A stretch of DNA of 64,000 nucleotides from Chelydra serpentina. Lineage: Eukaryota; Chordata; Testudines; Chelydridae. Below the pieces are notes generated by a model that worked only from the letters and a program-made list of their open reading frames with translations, had not been told where the DNA came from and searched no databases. The stretch covers positions 14,663,501 through 14,727,500 of the forward strand of contig JBAIAC010000057.1 of NCBI GenBank assembly GCA_037349315.1. Direction: 5' to 3'. The translations under genes and the position numbers were made by a program. Every line of letters begins with the position of its first letter. Within the stretch, counting starts at the first letter, position 1. This document shows positions 1-10,373 of this stretch, piece after piece.

Positions 1-994
1 CTCCTGACCTCTAACTATATCCCATCTCCTTCAGGTATTGCCTTTGGTTCTGTATCTCCTCCATGTCAGGTCTGGTTTTTGCTCTATTGGTCTCAGTGGC
101 TGCTTGGTTCAAATTGTCTCTGTGTTCCAGGCTTGCATAGGTGTCCAGAAACCAGTCTGTTCTTCTCTGACCATGGATTAGATCAGAATGTGCTATAGTT
201 GAAAACTACACGGTAGCTAAAGTACCCAGAGCTGTAAAAGGGAGACCCCCAACATGCATTTCAGCAAGGTTGAGATTGAAAATGACCATTTATGGTGAGT
301 TACTCTCATCCATTTTGTTTTTCACCTGCTCATCTTCCAGATGCCTTCATCATCCACACTTAATGTGTTTTGAGACCTACCAATTAAAATGTGCTGTATA
401 AGAGCGAAGTATTATTGTTATATTTTGAGGGGGATTAAGTGGAATACTTTTAAACCGGTTTCAAAAACCCATTTCCAGGTCTTCTCCTGGATCGAGTGAG
501 ATGAGCCTTGCCACTTCCATAATGCTCCAATACAGAGGAGCTTTGACTCATGACTCCCATGACAAGTACCGTCACTGCCCTTGACCTGTCATCTGCTGCT
601 CCTGGTCCTGCTTATTCCCTTACATGCCATCAGCGCTGCAGTCCTGCGGGGACGAGGAAAAACACCTCCTGAGTCCAGGTTCTACAGAGCTTCCTCCTCC
701 CGCGCAATTCAAATGGCTGGTGCTGCATTTCTCTTTGGCCCCTTCTCACTGCTGCAAAGTGGTACTAGGAGAAGAAGGCTGCAAGAGCAGTGGGGGGCAC
801 TTCCTGTCCCAGACTCCAGGCTGCTTTGGATGCTGTATATCCCTGATTTTCCTTCTGAAAAGGTGGTTGTGGTTACAGTACTTTAGTCCAAGGTAACCAA
901 AGAAACCCTAAGATTAGGCTTCCTTCTTACAACAGTTGTCTCTGAACAATACAATCCACTCTCAAAATACATGGTGTGAGACCAAATCAGAGTC
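1..994. other. Unassigned non-coding stretch
   Basis: I see no recognisable repeat, RNA gene or exon here. Two overlapping open frames of 90-101 codons around 581-896 lie in different frames. They have no domain, no splice context and no family resemblance, so I treat them as chance. Confidence 0.5.
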
Positions 995-1246
995 AAACCT
1001 CCCCTGGATTCAGTGTAGTAGCCGTGTTAGTCTGTGTCAGCAAAAAGAAAATAAGAAAGGAATACTTGCGGCATCTTAGAGACTAACAAATTTATTTCAG
1101 CATAAGCTTTCGTGGACTAGTCTGCTTCGTCGGATGCATAGAATGGAACATACAGTGGGACGATATTTATACATTCAGAGAAACATGAAAAGGGGGAAGT
1201 AACCATACCATCTGTAAAAGGCTAATTAATTGAAACTTCCCCTGGA
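995..1246 (-). mobile_element. Penelope-like retroelement fragment with 14-bp target duplication
   Basis: The inserted body is 1009-1232. It is flanked by direct repeats at 995-1008 and 1233-1246 that match at 13 of 14 positions (AAACCTCCCCTGGA and AAACTTCCCCTGGA), as expected for a retroelement target-site duplication. Read on the minus strand, the body contains the block CACGAAAGCTTATGCTGAAA followed by ATTTGTTAGTCT. The same block is found at 56.2 kb and 61.9 kb in this window. The segment resembles the hammerhead-ribozyme region of Penelope-like elements, but this copy has CCGACGA in place of CTGATGA and G at the cleavage position, so its core is decayed. The Penelope assignment is inference; the repeat family and the duplication are seen directly. 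Confidence 0.65.
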
Positions 1247-1552
1247 GTTAGCCCCTGGTGGATCTTGAGTGTATGAGACCAAAAATAAGAAAAACATTGG
1301 TCTTGACCTAACTGTTGTCACATGGCCAGTTAGTCCCAATGCACTGAGTAAAGTATAGAACAAAACTAGTACCTTGGACAATTAACTGCTATAGAATAAA
1401 ATGTCTATAAAATGATGACTACAATAGTATAGAAGTGTAAGTACAGTAATCAAAATTAAATGTACTTAGCTTGATTCTCCTTTGAGTATGCGAGTGTCAA
1501 TCAGGAATAATTCTACTGAAGTCAGTGGAGTTACCAGAGTGTAAAACAGTTA

Positions 1553-1731
1553 TAAGTACTAACACCCTTTGGTGTGGTTATGGGATGCAGTATGTGCATA
1601 CTGTTAGGGTATGGCCGTTCTCAACTGCTTTTCTAAGTAATCTTGCATACACCTGCATACTGCTCCTTTAATAGGAAAATAGATACTTGCAAAATCAGAA
1701 GAGAACAAGTACTAACACCCTATGGTGTTAG
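1553..1731. repeat. Local direct repeat with small hairpins
   Basis: AAGTACTAACACCCT followed by a TGGTGT stretch occurs at about 1553-1574 and again at 1707-1728. The second copy continues into an exact 8-bp hairpin, CTAACACC at 1712-1719 and GGTGTTAG at 1724-1731. Between the copies lies CAGTATGTGCATACTG near 1587, another short palindrome. I do not recognise the family. It may be the edges of an old small DNA transposon. Confidence 0.4.
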
Positions 1732-1740
1732 TATGGTGTT

Positions 1741-1827
1741 TGGGGATTGGTCCTGCTTTGAGCAGGGGGTTGGACTAGAAGACCTCCTAAGGTCCCTTCC
1801 AACCCTGATATTCTATGATTCTATGAA
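1741..1827 (+). mobile_element. CR1 LINE or CR1-tailed SINE, 3' end only
   Basis: The segment starts TGGGGATTGGTCCTGCTTTG, continues through the GGACTAGAAGACCTCC block and ends in ATTCTATGATTCTATGA, the octamer tail typical of CR1. Only the last 90 bases or so are present, so a 5'-truncated CR1 and a truncated SINE cannot be told apart. Confidence 0.85.
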
Positions 1828-2380
1828 CACTTGTCACGACAGGTCAAGAACAGTCCCCGTTCTTGAGATTTCCAGACAAGATGGCTCCCAGTTATTTGTG
1901 AACAAACCTGGAATCAAACAAAGCAAAGGCTACAGGTGAAGTGTGCTTCATCCCAAGAGCGCTGAAATCTAATATAATTTCATATAATTTCATCCTCCCA
2001 TCATGTTTTCCACAGCACAGCCTCAGGCATGGATCACTATTGGGATGAAGTAAGCGATACCACTCATGTCTGGGTTTTCCAGTTCTTGCTGCAGCATCTC
2101 TTGTTTAACTGAGCTCCCCAAGCCTGATTTCTCATATGATTACAAGTCGTCTTATATAAACATGACTGGCAGCATTTTCCTCCCCTCTCGCCCACCAGAG
2201 AACCAGTAAGGAGCCTATTCAGACCAACTGTGATACCATGGTAGTGGTTTCAGTTATATTTGTAAATTGCTTATTTGAATCCTGATCACCAAAGCTAACC
2301 TGCAAATGCAAAAACCATAGGGTTTATGGCTTTTCTTTGACACATAAATAAGGCCTAAAGGTTCATTTTCTTAGGCTTAT
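1828..2380. other. Unassigned non-coding stretch
   Basis: No recognisable repeat or exon was seen between the CR1 tail and the next CR1. Confidence 0.4.
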
Positions 2381-2997
2381 AAATCATAGAAATGTGGGGC
2401 TGAAAGGAACCTTGAGAGGTCTTCAAGTCCAAGTCCCTAAGCTGAGGCAGGCAGGACTAAGTAAACCTAGGCCATCCCTGACAGGTGTTTGTCCAGCCTG
2501 TTCTTTCCCCACCTTCAGTGACGGGGATTCCACAACCTCCCTTGCAACCCTCTTTCAGCACTAGAAAGTCTTTCCTAACTAACCTAAATCTCCCTTGCTG
2601 CAGACTAAGCCCATTACTACTTGTCCTACCTTCAGATCACTGTCCTCCTTATAATAGTTCTTACCATATTTGAAAACTATCAGGTGCCCCCTCAGCCTTT
2701 TGTCAAGACTAAACATGCCCAGTTTTTTAAATCTTTCCTAATAGGTCAGGTTTTCTAAGCCTTTTACTCTCTTGTTGCTCTCCTCTGGACTCATCTTTCC
2801 TACAGTGTGGAGACAGTACTGCAGCTGAGGCCTCATCAGTGCTGAGTAAAGTGGGACAATATCTCCATGTCTTACATATGACACTCCTGGGGGTATTACC
2901 CAGTATATTAGCTTCTTTCACAACTGCATCACATTGTTGACTCATAGAGTGGATCAGAAATTGAATAACCCCGGATCCTTTCCAGCAGTACTACCAC

Positions 2998-3452
2998 CTA
3001 GCTAGCTATTCCCCATTTTGTGATTGTGTGTTTGATTTTTATTTTCCTTCCTAACTCTAGTACCTTGCACTTGTCTTTATAGAATTTCATCTTGCTGATT
3101 TCTGACCAATTCTCTAATTTGTCAAGGTGGTTTTGAATTCTAATCCTGTCCTCCAAAGCACTCACAACCCTTCTCAGGTTGGTGTAATCTGCAGATTTTA
3201 TAAGTACTCTCTCTAATCCATTGTCCACATCATTAATGAAAATATTGAATAGTACCATCCCCTAGACTGACCCCTCTGGGACCCTACTAGATACAACAGG
3301 GAACAGTTAATAACTACTCTTTGAGTTTGGTCTTTCGACCAGTTGGGCACCCACCATATAGTAACTTCATCTGGACCACATTTTCCTATTTTGCTTATGA
3401 GAATGTCATGTGGGACACGGTCAAAGGCCTTACTAAAATCAAGATATATCAC
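2998..3452 (-). pseudogene. CR1 reverse transcriptase fragment, broken
   Basis: The frames covering 3213-3452 and 2998-3258 carry two parts of a CR1 reverse transcriptase, which copies the LINE RNA into DNA at the target site. The first has the catalytic-aspartate motif in YLDFSKAFDRVP. The second has FNIFINDVDNG and then SADYTN where active relatives have FADDT, so one of the two metal-binding aspartates is lost. The two parts are in different frames. Both the lost aspartate and the frameshift indicate an inactive relic. Confidence 0.8.
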
Positions 3453-3830
3453 ATCTATTGCTCCCCCGACCCCATCCGCTTGGCCGCTTACTCTGTCAAA
3501 GAAGGAAATTAGGTTGATTTGACATATAACCCTGTTAACCTCTAGGTGCTTCCAAATTGATTTTTAATAACGTATTCCAGTATATTTCCAGGTATGGAAG
3601 TTAGGCTGTCTTGTCTATAATTCCCTTGGTCCTCTTGGTTCCCCCTTTTAAAGATAGGTACTGTGTTTGCCCTTCTCCTGCCCTCTGGGAGCTCACCTGT
3701 TTTTCATGAGTTCTCAAAGATAATTGTTAATGGTTCCAAGATTGCTTTAGCTAGTTCCTAGGATGAATTTCATCAGGCCTTGCTGACTCCAATAGGTCTA
3801 ATATCTAAATATTCTTCAACCTGTTCTTTC

Positions 3831-4061
3831 TCATATTTTGCCTTGCATTCTTTCCCCCTCGTTAATATTAATTGGGTTGACTATCTGGTCACCATTAACC
3901 TTTTTAGTGAAGACTAAAGCAAAATAGGCATTAAACAACTCAGCCTTCTTGATGTCATCAGTTATTAGCTTTCCTTCCCTGCTTAGTAGAGGACCCACAC
4001 TTTCCTTCGTCTTTCTCTTGCTCCTAATGTATTTAAAGAACCTCTTCTTATTGGCTTGCAT
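3831..4061 (-). pseudogene. CR1 ORF2 linker region fragment
   Basis: A 76-residue open segment contains KKRFFKYIRSKRKTKESVGP and then DDIKKAELFNAYFALVF. It corresponds to the part between endonuclease and reverse transcriptase in CR1 ORF2. The better-preserved CR1 at 59.2-61.15 kb has the equivalent [20 protein letters not shown] and [17 protein letters not shown]. It is in a different frame from the downstream RT blocks, so it is part of the same broken copy. Confidence 0.8.
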
Positions 4062-4108
4062 CGCTTGCTAAGTGTAACTCATTTTGTGCCTTTGTGATTT
4101 TGTCCCTA

Positions 4109-4190
4109 CATAGAAGCATAGAATCGTAGGACCGGACAGGACTTTGAGAGGTCATCTAGTCCAATCCCCTGCACTCATGGCAGGACTAAG
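4109..4190 (-). mobile_element. CR1 LINE 3' tail, second short copy
   Basis: The plus-strand text CATAGAATCGTAGGACCGGA followed by GAGAGGTCATCTAGTCCAAT is the reverse of a CR1 3' end. It directly abuts the longer CR1 but belongs to a different subfamily, so it is a separate insertion. Confidence 0.75.
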
Positions 4191-4935
4191 TATTATCTTA
4201 GTATTATGTTTGTGCTATTCTTTTGTACTCCTTGAGCAACATTCTAAAGAGAAAATCATAGTTGTACTTCAAATCAGTGTAGATATTGATCAGTGCAAAT
4301 GATACCTTGGGCATGGCCTTGTGGTGTTCTAGTATTCTTAATATATGGTACCTGCTGTGGCAAAGAAGGTAACTTTTACTATCTGCCTCTACAGCTATTT
4401 AACTTACTATCTATACAGTGCAGCAGTTAGAATTAAGGTAGGGTCAGTGCCGGAAGTGACACATTACTGTTCTGTTTATAACAGCATGAAGTGGTGCTCA
4501 AGGGGGAAGCACTTCAGTTCCATACTAGTAGCTCTTCTACTCACAAAGGCTAGCCTGCTTCTCAAGGAAGACTGCTGTACCTTCCTCTAAACAAGGGTAT
4601 TGTTAGCAAGAGCATAATAGTTTGTACTTTCACTGCTCACTGTCTCTAGTAACGATTTGTACTTTTTAAAGCCAGGTGTTAATGTTCCTGGGCTGAAGTT
4701 ACATGTCTGAGCACAACTATTAATATAGGAACACATGTGATACTGTATAGCCCCGGTTGACCTCCTTTCCTCCTCCATCTCTCTCTAGTTCTTTCTAACA
4801 TCCTTATAGTTCTAGGTGTGAAAGGAAATATTTTAATCCTCTTTAAAATTGTAAAATAATTTTTTTAAACACCCCTTTCAGTTTTCAGTTCAGCTCTCAT
4901 GAGCAGCAGTCCAGTAAGAAACCAGCACTCACGTG
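4191..4935. other. Unassigned non-coding stretch
   Basis: No repeat, RNA gene or exon was recognised here. Open frames of 60-80 codons are present on both strands and look like chance. Confidence 0.4.
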
Positions 4936-5274
4936 TAAGGCTACGATTTAATCACGGTATTCGTAGTAAAAGTCATGGACAGGTCATGGGCAAGAAACAA
5001 AAAAAATATCAGCCAGTCCCCTGGCCGCCGCCGCAGGGAGAGCCCCAGGGGACCAGCCTCTGCTCTGGCCACCCCAGGTCTGCTGCTAAGCTGCAGCAGC
5101 TCCGTCCGTTCCTGAGACCACTGCTCAGGAGACCACTGCTTGAGCAGCTGGCTCTGGGGCCAACTGCTTGGGCGGCCCTGGGGTCAGCCACACTGGCCAC
5201 TGCAGAAGCCATAGAGGTTGCAGGAAGTCACAGAATCCATGACTTCTGCAACCTCTACGACAAACACAGAGCCA
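4936..5274. mobile_element. GC-rich MITE-like repeat with internal palindrome
   Basis: The left end reads TAAGGCTACGATTTAATCAC and is followed by AAAAGTCATGGACAGGTCAT. The right end reads CCTCTACGACAAACACAGAG, an imperfect inverse of the left. A near-perfect inverted repeat at 5215-5256 (arms GAGGTTGCAGGAAGTCA and TGACTTCTGCAACCTC) lies near the right end. From memory, repeats starting GGCTACGATTTTGTCACGG are common in turtle DNA, which supports a non-autonomous DNA transposon. No clear target duplication was seen. Any open frame in the GC-rich centre is incidental. Confidence 0.5.
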
Positions 5275-6111
5275 TACTCATGAGCAACTCTGATAACAAT
5301 CCAGTGTATTGAGCAACCACATAATGACCCAGTGTGTGCTCAAAACACAGTGAGAGCTACTTTGGGAAGGCAAATGTGTTAATTTCAAGTTTCCAAGGAG
5401 AAAACAAAGGTATTACATTTATTTTTTTTAAATTACAAAAATAGCGTCTTTTCCCAAAAAGCTTCCAGGGCCTGAGGGCTCCTGGTATGTCAGGGAGATT
5501 CCCGTTTACAACCAAAAAACCCTCCTGATTTAATAATGTAATCCGTCACATCAAAATAATGAAAAGCCTCAATTTTATGTCAAATGCAAAAATTACTACC
5601 TTATCCAGACTCGTATGCCTCGGCCACACGGGCATCAGCATAGGTCACAGAGCTGGAGGAGGCCACCTGGACCATGGCCCAACCACTTTTTGGCCGTGCC
5701 AAACCTGTGTGGTGGTGTAACTCGGCATGCCAGGGCACAATGCCACTCTCGCAAATTTGGAGGGGGTGGGTGTCTGAGAGGGAAAGAGGAAGGTCAGGTG
5801 GAGAAGTGGGGCAAATGTGTGGGGGCCCCCCCCCTCTTTAAATGGTGCTTCACAGCCCCATATCAGTCTCTTTGAGTCAGTGAGAGAGAATGAGTTGTGT
5901 GGCTCACACACAAGATTCTGGGTAATGGAGTTGACCTCTGCTGTGCTTCTGCTAATCACGTGTCAGTGTCACCTTTGGGGGTTTTTTTCTGAACGGAGCA
6001 CGAGGTGTGAGCCTGATACTTCAATATGAAATGTGAAGAATGCAAACCATCTCAAAAGTGGTATTTTTTTCTGAAATACAGTGCTTTGCTCTGTGTTCGG
6101 ACTTGGAAGAC
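5275..6111. other. Unassigned non-coding stretch
   Basis: It contains no repeat I can name. A 104-codon minus-strand frame (5645-5959) crosses homopolymer runs of C and G and has no recognisable domain. Confidence 0.4.
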
Positions 6112-6287
6112 ATTGACTCAGTGGTTTGAGCATTGGCCTGCTAAACCCAGGGTTGTGAGTTCAATCCTTGAGGGGGCCATTTAGGGATCTGGGGCAAAAA
6201 TTGGGGATTGGTCCTGCTTTGAGCAGGGGGTTGGACTAGATGACCTCTTAAGGTCCCTTCCAGCTCTGAGATTCTATGATTCTATGA
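6112..6287 (+). mobile_element. Complete turtle tRNA-derived SINE with CR1 tail
   Basis: The tRNA-like head has an A-box region (CTCAGTGGTTTGAGCATTGG) and a B-box (GTTGTGAGTTCAATCC), which together form an internal RNA polymerase III promoter. The body (GAGGGGGCCATTTAGGGATC) leads into a CR1-type 3' end (GGGGATTGGTCCTGCTTTGA) that finishes with ATTCTATGATTCTATGAA. Turtle SINEs of this build are known to share their tail with CR1 and are thought to use its reverse transcriptase. The first bases of the head are divergent. Confidence 0.9.
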
Positions 6288-7794
6288 ACGCATTCAGATT
6301 CTCCAGGCCCTACAAAAGTTAAAAACATAAAAATGCAGGCGTTCTAGTGGCATGACAAAAGAATGACGTATAATGAAGAAATTAAGTAGTGGTGAGCCAG
6401 ATGTGTTCTGTACTGTTTGCCAGAGGAACTTGTCAGTCACACATGGTAGTATAAATGACATTAAAAGACACATTGCTGGGTCCTGACATGACACTGCAGC
6501 AAAAGCTGGTGCAGCTTCAAAGAAAATAACCAACACGTTTGTCCTCTTCAAAACTAGATGTCGGAGAAGAAATGAGTTGGGCAGAATTACGTGTTAGTTT
6601 TGTTGTAGAGCATACTTCGAAGTTCATGCTGCTTATCTTGCAAGCAAAATATTTAAAGCTGGTGTAGAACTGGCATCTGGAAGGGGGAGAGCGTGGCAAA
6701 GCATGTGCTGTGGGTAGCAGGTGGGTGATGATACGAGGCAGGGTCTGGTAGCTGGATGGAGAGCTCAGGCTTGGGTGATTTCATGGAGTTTAAGGCCAGG
6801 AGGGGCCAGTATACATCATGAAGTCCGACCTCAGATGTAGGGGAGGAAGGAGGAAAGAGGAAGACGGCTGGAACTGTGGAGGAGAATACTTGTATTGCAA
6901 CACATAAAGCACATACTCATCTGCTGAAAGTAAACTGGGAGTGTTAGAAAGAGGACTGGCTCTACTGATGGGCGAAAGAGAGCAGCTTGGAAGAGGAAGA
7001 GAGAACATCGGTGAATTGAGACTACTCTTCCTCAGTGCTTCGAGTTAGCATGAAACTGAGAACAAAGCCTCTAAACCCATTAAGTATTTCTACGGTGATA
7101 ATATGGTGCAAGCTCGCGCACTATTACCCTCTGGAATAATACGCAGCTGGAGATGTGGGGAGAGGTCCCAGAGTATCACTAGGTGCAAACAGTGTTAAGA
7201 GCCCTGGGTGTTTCATGGCTTGTCCCATGCTCTACTAAGGATCCTTTATGACAGAAAAAAATGTGTAAATGTGGAAGATGATTACCATCTGTACAAGTGA
7301 ATGGGCTCCCTGATGCTGTTGCACAAAGATTTCATTGCAGGGAGTGTTCCCTCTTATGTTAATTTTATATAGTCAACTAACCTTCAGCATGTCAAAAAGT
7401 GGCAAGTGAGAACAAGAGCCCTCTCCTGGTTCAGGCCAAAAGGCATCTTCATCCTTGTAACTTTTTTAAAATATAAGAAGCTCGCTGCCATTTCTCCCTG
7501 CTTGGAGATGGAGGGCTAGGATGGACAGCTTGATTCTTTGTGAAATATAAACTCTGATTTCATGTCATAGGAAATAGCCTTTGTTGTTATCCAGCAGCAT
7601 TGTTGCATATTTTCACAACTCTCACAAGAAACGGAGCCAATTTTGTTAAGCAAAGTTGCCCTACACTTCTTAACAATTTCCTGCTCTTGAGTAGAAATTA
7701 GTGGTGGGGTAACCCTGAGAAGAAACGAAAATACATGCATAGGCAGCCCTGGATTGGCAGGTGAGTACAATTATCCTTTTGTACTTCTGTAGCG
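6288..7794. other. Mostly unassigned; possible CR1 tail scrap
   Basis: A short stretch at 6783-6836 (AGTTTAAGGCCAGGAGGGGC, then GAAGTCCGACCTC) resembles the CR1 3' end seen at 49.0 kb, but it is too degraded to be sure. A strong lone splice-donor match (GGCAG|GTGAGTA) lies at 7755-7766 without a clear matching acceptor. Nothing else is recognised. Confidence 0.35.
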
Positions 7795-8005
7795 TCTTCC
7801 ATCCCAGGAATTGAAATACCTTGCAAACACAAATGAAGTCTCACAGCTTCCCTGTGAGAGAAGCAAAACTTATAACCAGTTTACAGATGTGGGAACACTG
7901 AGGCATAAAAAGAGCAAGTGATTTGCCAAAGTTCACACAATGAGTGAATATCAAAGACAAAAATTAAACCCAAGACGCCTCACTGCCATTTCCCCCACTG
8001 GATTC
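7795..8005 (-). mobile_element. MIR-like tRNA-derived SINE
   Basis: The plus strand reads TTTACAGATGTGGGAACACT, then GAGGCATAAAAAGAGCAAGTG and GCCAAAGTTCACACAATGAG. This is the reverse of the conserved core of MIR/CORE SINEs. It is strongly diverged, as expected of this ancient amniote family. Confidence 0.7.
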
Positions 8006-8820
8006 TCCAGACCATACTTCCCACTGAGAGACAAGGGAGAACCCAGGAGTCCTGATTCCAGTCTCAAAGCATCATGTCAACAACCTAGATTTTTGTTTTT
8101 TTTTAGGGGTGCTTCTAGGACCATCCTGTTCCTGTATTTTAAAAATGCTCCTCTTTCCCCACCTCCAAAAAGAGAACTCCTTCCTGTGGGTGAGTGAGGT
8201 TAGTAGCAAAGCACTCTAGGTCCTTGTCAGTGCAGCCACGAACACTCAACGGATGTGAAACATGAGGGCCAATCCTATGACCACCTCCCTAGTAGCAAAA
8301 ATGTGATGGATCTTAACTGGAGTCAAATGCCTTCTATACAGTAACTTATCTAATATTTCTTTCTGAGCAACGTAAATTGTATGGGAAAGGGGATATACAT
8401 CTTCAGAGACCCAATTCGTCCAGATCCATTTCTTTGTCCAAATCCCGTTTCCCTTCTTATCAATATTCTTTTCAATCAAAATTGTATACATCTTAGAAAT
8501 GTAAATCTTCCAACTTGCTCTTGGATAAACGCCTCAAATGTGGTTAAAGGTCAAGCTAGTGCTGATTCATATTGAGGTTTAACAATAAAATGTTTGACTT
8601 TTGTAAATATTGAAAATATGGCATTTTTTATTACATATCTCTTGATATGATTTCAAATCCGGACCCAGGAACAGCCGTCCAAATTGAATAATCTCTGTTT
8701 ACCCACACCTAATACTCTGATATTTCCTAGGGATAAATTTCTGATTATTAATAAAGTAGCTAAGGGAGAGGGCCTCGGTGACAGGAATTTAGAAAATTTG
8801 TCCCAAACTGGATGAATGGG

Positions 8821-8860
8821 TGATTTTTTTTTTTTGATTTTTTTTTTGATTTTTTTTTTG
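8821..8860. repeat. Interrupted poly-T block
   Basis: Three runs of 9-13 T are separated by GA. The block sits inside the L1 remnant and is probably a slippage expansion. Confidence 0.8.
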
Positions 8861-9140
8861 GAGGATGACCTAACTTTTTTGTATCCCAACAATGACTATG
8901 AATAGCTATATTTGCGCTTCAGTTTTGTTAGAATTTTACCCAGTGTTTGGACGGTCTGCTGTTAACCCAGTTGATCACTCCTTTTAATTGTGATGCATAA
9001 TATAATAAGCCAAATTAGGGGAAGCTAATCTACCCCACTTTGGAGGTTTATACACAGCTCTGGAGCTCACCCTTTGTCTCTGTTTGCATCTGAATGTTAA
9101 TAGCGCACCCTGCCATGTTTTTAATGTCAGATCAGGGATC

Positions 9141-9319
9141 CACTAGAACAGCGGTGTCCAATAGAAATTCGATGCCAGCTACACTGCTAGCCACACTTGT
9201 GGTTTTGAATTTTTCTTATTAGCCACATTATAAAAAAGCCACACGCATTAGTCACAATTCAGTAGCCTATTAGCCACATGTGGCTAGTGGCGAACGTATT
9301 GTCCACTGCTGCACTAGAA
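9141..9319. mobile_element. Small hAT-type MITE with exact 8-bp duplication
   Basis: The element is 9149-9311 (163 bp). Its ends are imperfect inverted repeats: CAGCGGTGTCCAATAGAAAT on the left, and the inverse of ACGTATTGTCCACTGCTG on the right. It is flanked by exact CACTAGAA at 9141-9148 and 9312-9319. The 8-bp duplication and CAG-type ends fit the hAT superfamily. The internal AGCCACATGTGGCTAGTGGC resembles non-autonomous hAT-Charlie elements known in mammals. There is no transposase. Confidence 0.9.
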
Positions 9320-10307
9320 CAACACCAATATTGGGAGGACAGTCATCTTTACCAAGTCCACCCTGCCTAGCCATTAGGTCCATATTTGTTCCATTCTTCT
9401 AAGTCTTATATTATTTTATTCCACTTTGGAAGGTAATTTTCCTTTAAAAGGATTTTTAAGTTTCTCCACAATGTTCCTAACTCTTCTAAAGATTCATTTA
9501 CTCCTTTATGTTTATGTAGCTGACAACTTTGTTTTGACCATTTTGAAAATATTAATGCCTAAAATTTTAATTTATCTTCATTTATTTTGTAGCCTGATAC
9601 CTGCCCAAATTCCAGTCAGTTGTTCTGTAATTTTGAACAAGGTCTCTGGCTCCTGTAAATCTAAAAAGACATAGCATACTTTGTGTTCTAATCCAAAAGA
9701 TGTTTTGATACCCTTTGTCAAGAGACTGTTTCTCACATTTAGTGCAGATGGCTTCGTTGCCACAGCAAACAATGGGAGATAGTGCGCAACCCTCTCTCCT
9801 ACCCCTGATCAAATTAAAAGGAAGGAACTGATGACCATTAATCACAGCAGATGTTCAAAGATGAGTGTATATAGCACTGATATGCCCCCTATACAGCTGA
9901 TTTCCCAAACCAAACCTTTTCAAAATGTGTCTGAAGTACTCCCATTCCAGCTGCGTGAAGGCTTTCTCATCACCTAAAGAATTGCTAGAATTGAATTCAG
10001 AGTTATACAATAGTTTCTTCTTACTTACAATTAGCTGTGTAAATTGCCACATTATTGTCCTTTAAAAATGACTCCAAAAGTACTCCTAAATGTACTCTAT
10101 TAAAAAACAAACAAACCTGTAACCTTTGATTACCGCAGAAATCTTCAAAATGTGTAAGTGCTGTTTGCTTGAGTTTGCAGGCAGCCTGACACAGTAGCTC
10201 TAAGATGTGAATTGCCTTGTCCATCACAATCAAGGCATGTTAATTCTGAAGCCATTCCAGTGCTTATCGGAAACATCAATCTAATGTACTTCTTGGACAT
10301 TCATACA

Positions 10308-10373
10308 ATCATAGAAGATTAGGGTTGGAAGAGACCTCAGGAGGTCATCTAGTCCAGTCCCCTCATCTAGTCC
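10308..10373 (-). mobile_element. CR1 LINE 3' tail
   Basis: AGGGTTGGAAGAGACCTCAG followed by GAGGTCATCTAGTCC is the reversed CR1 3' end. Only about 65 bases are present, with a small internal duplication of CTCATCTAGTCCA-like text at the end. Confidence 0.85.

Larger units (their letters stand above)
2381..4105 (-). mobile_element. Decayed 5'-truncated CR1 LINE
   Basis: This long CR1 copy lies on the minus strand, with its 3' end at 2381 (ATCATAGAAATGTGGGGCTG on the plus strand) and its 5' truncation near 4105. Minus-strand translation in several frames gives successive reverse-transcriptase blocks: a pre-RT block near 3831-4061, the catalytic block YLDFSKAFDRVPHDILISKI near 3380-3452, then FNIFINDVDNGLE near 3200-3258. 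Frameshifts and stops separate the blocks. Its 3' UTR differs from the copies at 24.4 kb and 59.2 kb, so it probably belongs to another, older CR1 subfamily. It cannot be active. Confidence 0.85.
8240..10250 (-). pseudogene. Ancient L1-type LINE ORF2 remnant
   Basis: Minus-strand translation, pieced across frames, follows the order of an L1 ORF2. A weak block lies near 10100-10230. Then comes GDEKAFTQLEWEYFRHILKR (RT catalytic block, at the place of DAEKAFDRVEW) near 9855-10052. Next is LIRGRREGCALSP (the L1 RGTRQGCPLSP block) near 9780-9845, followed by SGYKINEDKLKIL-like sequence near 9560-9600 and KMTVLPILVLF near 9320-9360. The C-terminal part includes SPIHPVWDKFSKFLSP near 8700-8830 and EILDKLLYRRHLTPVKIHHI near 8300-8400. 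Every block is in a shifted frame with stops. It is an L1-clade copy, unlike the CR1 copies that dominate here. A small hAT MITE (9149-9311) is inserted in it, and a poly-T block lies at 8821-8860. Confidence 0.7.

Noticed and set aside
6112..6190. tRNA-like sequence as a real tRNA gene
   Set aside because: It is the head of a SINE; the same head occurs at 19.0, 28.6, 40.7 and 50.4 kb with a CR1-like tail and does not fold as a full tRNA.
7755..7766. Consensus splice donor CAG|GTGAGTA
   Set aside because: No matching acceptor with an open or plausible exon was found upstream; single donor matches are frequent.
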